This document shows, in pieces, positions 56,906 to 64,000 of a stretch of DNA of 64,000 nt. Every line of letters starts with the position of its first letter. Positions within the stretch are counted from its first letter, which is position 1. The notes below the pieces were generated by a model. That model was not told the origin of the DNA. It was given only the letters and a program-made list of their open reading frames with translations, and searched no databases. The position numbers were made by a program, and so were the translations under genes. The stretch comes from Acholoe squamosa (taxonomy: Eukaryota; Annelida; Polychaeta; Phyllodocida; Polynoidae): positions 12,887,282 to 12,951,281 of the forward strand of contig OX439039.1 in NCBI GenBank assembly GCA_949317995.1. The letters are read 5' to 3'.

Positions 56906-57000
56906 CAGGTCTGGCGATCTTAACCTGCTATCAATACATTCATGTATCACGCCGATCCTACAAGATTGATAAACCTCCGTCCTTAAAGGGTTAGCCCCAT
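56906..57000. repeat. Remainder of the ATGATGCA-family element hosting the 23-bp array
   Basis: gatgcatgcatgcaggtctg, aatacattcatgtatcacgc, cgatcctacaagattgataa and ccttaaagggtta are the family's downstream modules and terminus. Confidence 0.75.
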
Positions 57001-57539
57001 AAACACCCCATACACAGCCATCTGTGACAGTGCTTGGAGCAGATGTGAGCTAGTCTGGAGCAGCTCAGCAACAGAGGTTTGGGTTCTCAGCCCCAAACAC
57101 CCGATACCAATTTGCCTCGGTTCAACGTTCACGTAAACTTTGCCGCTTACCCTGCCACCACCGCCACCAGGTACCCATAATATCACTGTACATCACCTCC
57201 AACATGTCACATCTCTGTCACCAAGTCTGTATAGGCTACAGGAGGGTGGTTCATAAGAGACTGATGGTATAGAACTGTAATCTTAATCAGGACCCCAAGG
57301 CCACCTAAAGAGTTGCACTTAAGTTGATGACTGCATGTTTTTATTCCATTATTTCAAGTGTCAATTTGGCATAGATTGCACTGAAAACGTATTATTGCAA
57401 TTCATAGATGTCCATCTTTCTAAAATTCGTGTTTCTGAATGCACCGTTTGACTTCAGGGAAATCATCAGATTTTATGAATCACCCTCCTATTCCTTTGAA
57501 TGCTCCTATAGAGCCCTTTAGTCTCCATGATGTATATTG
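57001..57539. other. Unique sequence
   Basis: A minus-strand donor-like site (GGCAG|GTAAGC, about 57149) ends an open piece with a possible ATG. Its phase does not fit the signal exon, so it is not called. Confidence 0.35.
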
Positions 57540-57680
57540 TACTCACCAGCATTACATTTATACATCATACCTGGCGTCTATTGTTGAGTCAAATGATCGG
57601 CTTGATGCACCGATGCAGTGCGTAATTTGGCAGAGCTGCATTGGTGCATCATGAACATAAGTCATCATGAACCTTGACAC
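57540..57680. repeat. ATGATGCA-family fragment
   Basis: cattacatttatacatcata, gagtcaaatgatcggcttga, tgcaccgatgcagtgcg, agctgcattggtgcatcatg and taagtcatcatgaacc are family modules. Confidence 0.65.
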
Positions 57681-57712
57681 AGTAAAGGAGACGTATGCTG
57701 CAACGCCGAAAA

Positions 57713-57829
57713 GCCAGCGGCAGATTTAGATGGGGGGGGGCGTATGTCTGTATTTGAAAGTTTATTTGACTCCCAAAATCCTCAAAAATGGGGGGCATGT
57801 CCCCTCCTTTTCCGCCACTGAACAGCCTA
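57713..57829. mobile_element. Small element with hAT-like MITE ends
   Basis: cagcggcagatttagat at the left and ccttttccgccactg at the right are imperfectly inverted, with G-runs (ggggggggcgtatg, ggggggcatgtcccctcc) inside. Family assignment is by resemblance to CAGTGGCGGA-type ends. Confidence 0.4.
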
Positions 57830-57927
57830 TGATTACTCAGATTACACCTTTCAGGTGCCTTGCTTCCTAACTACCTTAAGCCAAAAAGCCAAAGCAGAAA
57901 AGAAAGTTAGGTTCTGTAAGTGAGGCA

Positions 57928-57978
57928 CTGGCTATATTTTCCCCCATTTCGCCAAGACTTGGGGGAAAATATAGCCAG
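57928..57978. repeat. Perfect 19-bp hairpin
   Basis: ctggctatattttccccca, 13-base loop tttcgccaagact, tgggggaaaatatagccag. The arms are exact complements. It is followed 10 bases later by an ATGATGCA-family terminus (ccttaaagggtta). Confidence 0.95.
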
Positions 57979-58299
57979 GGTATGCAGTCCTTAAAGGGTT
58001 AGTGATAGTAGGTAGCGGTTAGGTATGGGGGGATGCCTGGGCTCACTGCGTATCATACGGGTACAGAGGCAACTGGAGAAAGGGCAAATAGAAAAAGTAC
58101 AGGGACGACGACAATGTCTTTCAATAAAGGTGGAGCATGGTTTGGGGGGAATAGTGAGAATGACACAGAACAGAACAGGGCAGACATATATACATGTATG
58201 ATCATTATAGTAAGGATAGAATGAGATGGAGAAAAATGATGATTTACACAGTCACAGAGTGTAGGCAGTGGGTCAGTTAGGTTCTTGCCCTTTGACGTT

Positions 58300-58650
58300 C
58301 AAATGCCACTATTGCATCATGCACATTAGTTGCAATGATGCATCCATGAATGCAGGCCTGGTTAGTCCCCTGCATTCATGGATGCATCATTCCGCATGAT
58401 GCAGCACTGGCAGATTACTCACCAAGATTGTATTTCTGTATTTATTGTATATGATGCGGCAATGCATAATCAGTTCTCAATGGGTCAAGGGCCTCATTAT
58501 GGCTCATGCACACTGCATTTTGTGCTCATCATGCAGCAATGTAACTTGGATAAATATGGTTGTCAATTTAGCATTCATGTATCATGCTGACAATATCAGA
58601 CTGATTGATTCCGCGTGATGCACTAATGCAGTAGAGGAGAGTTACTCTCC
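58300..58650. repeat. ATGATGCA-family elements (two adjoining)
   Basis: ccactattgcatcatgcaca, gttgcaatgatgcatccatg, aatgcaggcctgg...ccctgcattcatggatgcat, then a second set (gcatgatgcagcactggcag, gctcatcatgcagcaatg, catgtatcatgctgacaata, gcgtgatgcactaatgcagt) up to the fold at ggagagttactctcc (58634-58648). Confidence 0.8.
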
Positions 58651-58661
58651 AGCACTACATA

Positions 58662-59200
58662 TGTCAATTTTTTAATTCAAGCCAAGAATTTTCCAATGAT
58701 ATATAACATGAGAAAACAAATAAGGTCTACCTTGTATAATTCATGAGATAATATTATATCAGATGATATTGTATAATTAGGCATAATTCTGCAAATTAGG
58801 GAAATTGTCATATTCTTCATATTCTTTTTCTCATAAAATTTGGACTGATTATCAGATTTTTACCATCTTTTCAACACACCGATCCTTGTGGGTGTGGCTA
58901 CAAATAGGCTTTTTTGATTCCTCAAATTTGAGTGAAAATAATGTTTCCATGGCAACCAATATCAAAAAAAGCACTGATTTCTGCCCCCAAATGCCCAAAA
59001 ACGTTCTATTTACATTCCAAATTTGGAAGGTTTTCCTTAAAAATGGGAATTTCCCTTTAGGACGATTCTCATCTACATAAAAAAGTAGTTTATAACTATT
59101 TTTGGTATATTTCCATCCTTTTAGGCCATAGTGGTGTCCCCCTGGTGGCCAGAATTGGTACTAATCCCCCTCGGACGGTCCTTTTAACTTGCCTCCTCAC
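58662..59200 (+). repeat. Dispersed repeat, copy 2 (pair with 30396-30990)
   Basis: See the copy at 30396. Same order and orientation. The 91-codon plus frame at 58805-59080 lies inside it and is an artefact. Confidence 0.9.
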
Positions 59201-59520
59201 AACTTTTACTTTTTCTAAGTCGGCACGCTTTGTCCTATTTCACAAAAGAATTATTACTTTGCAAAGTCACTTGGGAAGAGATTCATTGTTTTACAAGCCC
59301 ATTTCCTAACATTTAATTTGGAGACAGTCTAGAGAAGACATTACTTCAGACTTGTATTAAAACATCACCTATATAGTCATGATCCAATGGCTTAAGTCAC
59401 ACGACCTTGTGAGGACTTTACGATATTGTAGTTGATAAAACGGAAGTGGGTGAACTGATCCCATACCAGGACAAAACATAGCAGTGTATGGAGTTCAGCA
59501 CAGAGAGAGAGAGTCAGATC
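59201..59520. other. Unique sequence
   Basis: Nothing recognised. Confidence 0.4.
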
Positions 59521-60060
59521 AGGTTTAACCCTTCAAGTGCCACACATTCTGACAGTGCATTACAGCTTTGTGCCAATGTGTCAGAATATGTATGAAACGA
59601 TTTCTGGTGAAGGCTCACCAGGGCTAATCCAATCCATATTGTAAAATGAATATTCAAAATAACAATGGGTCCCTGGCAACTTTTTATATTGGGACAAGGA
59701 CTTCGCCATTATTTTCACAGAGATTCCTTATACCACAGTGCTGTAGTGTACTGTCATCTGGGGCCTCATTGTGGAAATAACACTGTTTCACTGCAATATG
59801 ACCTCATCAATCATTCATGCTACAGCAGTGTAGATAATCTGGATAATAGATTTTACCAGAAACCAGGATTTGGACGTGAGTTTAGTCATTTGTGTGACAT
59901 ACACGTTTTAGTAAATTATTCACAATGCAGCGCTGCATTCATGCATCATGAGTACCCTAGAAGATTTATCCACTCCTGATTTATCAACTATGATGCATAA
60001 ATGCTGCCTGAGTGAGATTTATCACCAAGGCTGCATTAATGCATCATGATGACAAGCGGG
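59521..60060. repeat. ATGATGCA-family modules interrupted by another dispersed repeat
   Basis: gtttaacccttcaagtgcca and ggctcaccagggct (59600-59640) are the left part; gcgctgcattcatgcatcat, gcctgagtgagatttatcac and gctgcattaatgcatcatga (59930-60055) the right part. 59665-59800 between them is the reverse-strand copy of the 14.9-kb repeat (caaggacttcgccattattt, tcacagagattccttatacc, actgtttcactgcaatatg). Confidence 0.7.
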
Positions 60061-60269
60061 CAGTATATGTGGTGCAATACTATGTGGTCCATAACGGGTT
60101 TCAAGATGGAAGAAGGGGGTAAGATCAACACCACCTCTATTCCCCAAACCTCTCCCTTCATGTGATTCTGACAAAAAAGCTTACCACGTCCAGTGTTTGG
60201 GGAACAAATACGGTGAATATATCCCTTTATGTGCTGCAGGATGCCTGGAGCTGCACATCTCTCCACCTT

Positions 60270-60630
60270 TAACATAAACCAATGCAGTGCTGGTGAATCT
60301 ACTCACCAGCACTGCATTGGTGCACCATGAGGACCCTGAGGAACTCTATCAACCCTATAGGAGTGGCATGAGGTAAAGTATGTACCATAATAATAATAAT
60401 ACCATAGGTTGCCTTGATGCACCGATAAAGTGTTGGCAAGCGGACTCATTAGCATTTCATCAGTGCATCATGCTGACCACCCGAAAATGTATCAGCCCTG
60501 TAGGGCCAGCATGACACGTGAATGCAGCCCTGGTGAGTTAGAAGCCATAGGGCTAAATGCAGCCATGAGTCTTGCAAACCAGTGTAAAATGACAATTTTA
60601 AGGCATTGATGCTGCCCTTAAAGGTTAACT
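60270..60630. repeat. ATGATGCA-family element
   Basis: accaatgcagtgctggtgaa...tcaccagcactgcattggtg is an almost perfect hairpin (60276-60323). It is followed by caccatgaggaccctg, caaccctataggagtggcat, a second hairpin (gataaagtgttggcaagcgg...agcatttcatcagtgcatca) and terminus cccttaaaggttaa. Two consecutive members are likely merged. Confidence 0.85.
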
Positions 60631-61605
60631 TAAGGGAGACCAGGACTTGTTCCTTCCTCCTGTGTGCATGTGGCATTCCTACTCTGATCTCCCTTTGTGA
60701 CGGTATGCATATTTACCCCCAGCCCTATGTACCCCTAACAGTACCATGTTTTTAATATGACAGGCATGCTAATGGAATTACTGAAAAGATGTTGCCATAC
60801 ACTATTTGCAGTGGGTATAAAAGTAGGTGGGTGGTCCAAGTGTGACCATACACAGGACAAATTGTCCTGGTAAACTTTCTTTCATCTGAAGGTGTTTCAT
60901 ATAGTGATGTGTTGGTGATGTTTCCTCATACAATATTCAAAGTTTTGCTGCACATACCTTATTGCAATACATACACAGGTTATTTTGTAGTATAGCCACT
61001 CGAGCGACATTTTTTAACGAATATGGCCCACTTGAGAAAGTTAGCTAACAGATGAAATGCCATGTTCATTGGAATCAATATTTGCTTGCATGTTCACATG
61101 ATACTCATAAGGGCCACCACAAAATCTATGAGTTATGATGAAGTATGTTGTACCGTGATGGCTCGAATACGTACCAGGGTTATAGAGATATTGAAATGAG
61201 TACTAACTTCTACAAAGTGTACCTGCCTTTCACATGGAAACTTTTCCTCTAGGATGGTAATATGAGAAAAAAGAGTGTAAAATATCAAACTTGATTGCTT
61301 TGAAAACAATTATTTCTCTTGGCTGGAATATTTGCTGTCTCCAGGATTTCTGAGCCGATGCAAATCATTTTCCCAGACTAGAATCAATCTGGCTGCATTA
61401 TCTATTCAAGTTGGATAACATGCATGCCAGGTAGCACATCAATGTGATGGATCTACTGTCGTTTGCCTGTAGCCATACTCCACGTGACTTTAGTTTAGTT
61501 CATTCAGCCTACAAACTGTAAATGAACCTTCTCCCAAATAGAACCACCGGTGTCAAACCCAAATAATTTTATCTTTTTTACACCCATTCCCAAAGAGTAA
61601 CTCAC
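60631..61605. other. Unique sequence
   Basis: No supported feature. Confidence 0.4.
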
Positions 61606-61679
61606 GTGATGGCCGGAAGTCCCGAGCAGCTCCCCAAGCCCAGGGTGAGCGATAAAAGGACGATAAAGACGTTCAGACG
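61606..61679 (-). other. Candidate upstream leader exon (hydrophobic, no ATG)
   Basis: On the minus strand an open segment RLNVFIVLLSLTLGLGSC then SGLPAI plus two bases (AC) ends at a consensus donor, CATCAC|GTGAGT. It would exit in phase 2, exactly what the signal exon at 44284-44356 needs. Against it: TGA lies in frame just upstream (61680-61682), there is no ATG (CTG is the only near-cognate start), and joining it would give two hydrophobic stretches in a row. A CRE-like TGACGTCT overlaps its start, so this may instead be promoter plus 5' UTR exon or a chance frame. Confidence 0.25.
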
Positions 61680-62052
61680 TCACGCACTGCCACACGGGGA
61701 GGAAAGCCTGGACTTGCCACAAAAATAAGTCGTGTGCAGTTATGATAAAAACATGTCATGATAAAACATGTCTGTGCCCTGCAGGATAGTCAGTACTTTG
61801 ATGCAGATTCCAAGGAATTTGAAGAACCTGTTGGATTGCAGAGAGATCGGATTCCTCGCACCTGAGAGGATTTACATAGGATTTAAGTTAAAATGGTGTT
61901 CTATTACAAAGAATCAAATGCATATATGCTTGAACTAGAATGTCTTTGTATAGCATAGCCCCGGACATGCAACAATGTTTCTACCTGTTTTTAAATACTC
62001 TGTTAGTTTTAGAAAGAAAAAAAGATGGCATGCAGACATCTTGTTTTGCAGT

Positions 62053-62199
62053 GCAGGGGCGTAGGAAAGGGGGGGCAGGGGGGCCTGGGCCCCCCAATAC
62101 TGAAGAGGTTCCCTATATAAGCCTATATAAAAATATAGCGGGCCCCCCCAACCGAGGCTCCTGGCCCCCCTAATGAAGATTTGCTTCCTACACCCCTGC
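62053..62199. mobile_element. MITE-like element with GCAGGGGCGTAGGAA ends
   Basis: Left gcaggggcgtaggaa, right ttcctacacccctgc, inverted apart from one base. G-run and C-run halves (gggcctgggccccccaa, gcgggcccccccaacc) pair inside. No coding capacity. Confidence 0.85.
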
Positions 62200-62293
62200 A
62201 GTGTCAAGACTGGTGACATTTTAGACAGGCATTGCCTTCTTGGCAGTCCTGCAGCAAAGACTACAACCTTTGAATGTATGTATTGTATTCCTG

Positions 62294-62458
62294 TTTAGCG
62301 GGATTCTCAGTGGACTGACCCCTGCTAGAGCTGGTACCTTGGGAGAGAATGACTGATAACAGCCAGCATGATGGGTACTAGGTGATATGCAATGCATCCT
62401 AAAAAGGTCTGCACTGAAAGATAGGAATTTTCTCATTGGTCAATAATGTATCCCACTA
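62294..62458. mobile_element. TTAGCGGGAT-ended element (copy of 17941-18101)
   Basis: Ends ttagcgggattctc and aataatgtatcccacta. The interior matches the element inserted in the TSR-exon minisatellite. No coding capacity. Confidence 0.85.
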
Positions 62459-62850
62459 GAGGAATATATTTCGCAGTATATATGTGTGAAACTACTTGGA
62501 CGTCGGTGAGTTTTTGTTACCAAGCAGGATTGCTGTCTTAATCACGGGTTCATTGATATTGAACTAAACATTTGGGATCTTATTTCTTATTTAATTTTCA
62601 TTAAATGATGAGACTGGAGCACTTCTAGGGTGACAGATGGCGGCCCCTGGTGGTGGTTTATGAGTAACTCGTGTCGTGCCGCTTCGGGGCAGGTCGGTGC
62701 TGGGGACAGTGAGGGCGCGCTAGGTGGCAGCGTGATGCCTGAACTTGTCTTATTACTGACACACCTATGGCGGGGGGGGGGGGCGTTGTACAAGTCATAT
62801 CAATGAGTGACTTAGTGGGTAGAGTATCTGTACATAACACAAAAAGGGGT
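62459..62850. other. Unique sequence
   Basis: Contains a G-run (62772-62783). No gene supported. Confidence 0.4.
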
Positions 62851-62903
62851 AGATGAGAGAGACAGAGACAGAGAGACAGACAGAGAGAGACAGACAGACC
62901 GAC

Positions 62904-62934
<31 letters not shown>

Positions 62935-63121
62935 GAGACAGAGTGAGTGAGTGAGAGACAGAGACAGAGGACGACAGACAGACAGACACAGACAGACAGA
63001 CACAGACAGACAGAAACAGAGATAGAAACAGAGATAGCCAGGCAGAGACAGAGGGACAGAGGGAGACACAGACAGATGGATAGATACAGAGAAAGACAGA
63101 CACAGACAGACAGGCAGACAG
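62851..63121. repeat. (ACAG)n / (GAGACA)n simple repeat tract
   Basis: About 270 bases of gaca, gagaca and acagaca words with a short gtgagtgagtgag insert at 62942-62954. The 102- and 115-codon minus frames (Leu-Ser-Val-Cys-rich) are artefacts. Confidence 0.97.
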
Positions 63122-63859
63122 AGAAAATACTTAAGAACTATAATTGGAGTTAAATACAAAACCCCTTTTACAGTAATCTAATTTGTTTTTGAGGAACGGG
63201 CCTCAGCCACAGCAGTCAGTGAGAAATCTTACTATAGTCTATACTACTGAGAGTCGCTCAGGCAGCCCCTCAGTGCAGTCACACCTCCATCAGTGTAATT
63301 GGTGCGGACAGGGACTGACTCCATGCTGAAAACTCCCCATTTATATGGTCTTTGAGGTTTTGCCCGCTCCCTTCTGGTGGGTTTGACAGATTCGATGACC
63401 TTACTCAGCCGTTATATTCACAGATATATATGCTGTCAGTTGTCATGAAACCGCTCATAATCACCTAGACAAGTCTTTATGCTGTTGAGTACAGTTTACC
63501 TTCGTGGAAAATTGCAAGTCAATTTTTTTCCAAACTTCCTGATGATCAATGTGCCCTTCTGAATTCTTAAAATCTATTCAAAATAAACTTCACTGTCATA
63601 TCGTGGCCAAGGCTATGAAAATAGTTATATGTAATAACCTGCATGGGCAGGTGTGTCAACAGAACTGTAACCACTCCAATATCATCAATGCCTTTAGTAC
63701 TAGTTGTAAGCTGGACCAAGATTCAAAGAATGTAACCTATTAAGGTTGCCATAACATCTCCAGGCCAGTAAAAAAAAAATAGTTCTCTTGAATAACCCTA
63801 CCTAGTGGACATATAACTGGTTCAAAGATTATTTTCTCCACTCTTTGGTGTGTGTTACT
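63122..63859. other. Unique sequence
   Basis: No supported gene or repeat; the 64-codon plus frame at 63549-63743 has no motif. Confidence 0.4.
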
Positions 63860-64000
63860 TAGGGAGTGGTCATTATTTATCAACAGGGGGGGTGGTGGGT
63901 TTCCGCGCAGACGCGCGAAAATTTTTTACGCCCCCCCTCGACGACAGTCAAAATTTTTTGCGCTCCCCCCACGCCGGAGGCGCGGAGAGTTTTCGCGCCC
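63860..64000. mobile_element. Left end of a GC-rich repeat element cut by the window edge
   Basis: Begins ttagggagtggtcattattt, then atcaacagggggggtgg, then a GC-rich body with two similar units (cgcgcgaaaattttttacgc, gtcaaaattttttgcgctcc) and palindromic cgccggaggcg words. The right end is outside the window. Confidence 0.5.

Noticed and set aside
57130-57186. Possible first coding exon (ATG ... GGCAG|GTAAGC) for the ADAMTS-like gene
   Set aside because: It exits in phase 0, while the signal exon needs phase 2; joining it puts the TSR out of frame.
62795-63159. Cys/Ser/Val/Leu-rich minus frames of 102 and 115 codons
   Set aside because: Translation of the ACAG/GAGACA simple repeat.

Overview
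This window is eukaryotic. It has spliced exons with GT/AG borders and consistent phases, long introns, and a dense load of small inverted-repeat elements, minisatellites and microsatellites. There are no operons and no long prokaryote-style reading frames. The style (many non-autonomous fold-back elements, VNTR-like arrays, roughly 40% GC, an ADAMTS-like extracellular matrix gene) suggests a marine invertebrate, possibly a cephalochordate such as Branchiostoma. That assignment is inference and the sequence does not prove it.

One gene is well supported. It lies on the minus strand and is incomplete at its 3' end. Five exons can be read: a signal-peptide exon (44284-44356), a thrombospondin type 1 repeat (TSR) exon (18169-18311), an exon completing the TSR (12434-12536), and two ADAMTS cysteine-rich exons (10324-10447 and 7995-8128). 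All splice phases agree (0, 2, 0, 1, 0). The encoded order is signal peptide, TSR, cysteine-rich module, which matches the start of an ADAMTS-like/papilin-type secreted matrix protein. The spacer and later domains must lie left of position 1. The initiator ATG was not found; a hydrophobic, phase-compatible candidate leader exon is at 61606-61679.

Almost everything else is intron or repeat. A 38/52-bp minisatellite (about 16733-17940, then 18109-18168) is an amplification of the 3' half of the TSR exon together with its splice donor. A large dispersed family built from nested palindromes of ATGATGCA-type words occurs about twenty times, and four other arrays (9.78, 19.94, 23.48 and 56.35 kb) lie in copies of it, three of them clearly made from its parts. 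Other families include a four-copy GGAGGGTGTTGCTCC-ended element, several one- or two-copy fold-back elements (3.4, 5.2, 10.6, 10.8, 13.0, 13.3, 20.9, 38.5, 39.7, 51.1, 52.0 and 62.1 kb), a tRNA-derived SINE-like piece (51.34 kb) and a decayed non-LTR retrotransposon reverse transcriptase (53.15-54.09 kb).

Layout: 1-437 a 105-bp tandem array; 0.44-7.99 kb intron or flank with two fold-back elements; 8-18.3 kb the exon cluster; 18.3-44.3 kb one very long intron filled with repeats; 44.5-45.0 kb a 21-bp array just 5' of the signal exon; 45-64 kb upstream intron or intergenic sequence with repeats. Two low-confidence coding candidates (28.34-28.47 kb minus, 49.6-49.85 kb plus) are noted but not assigned.
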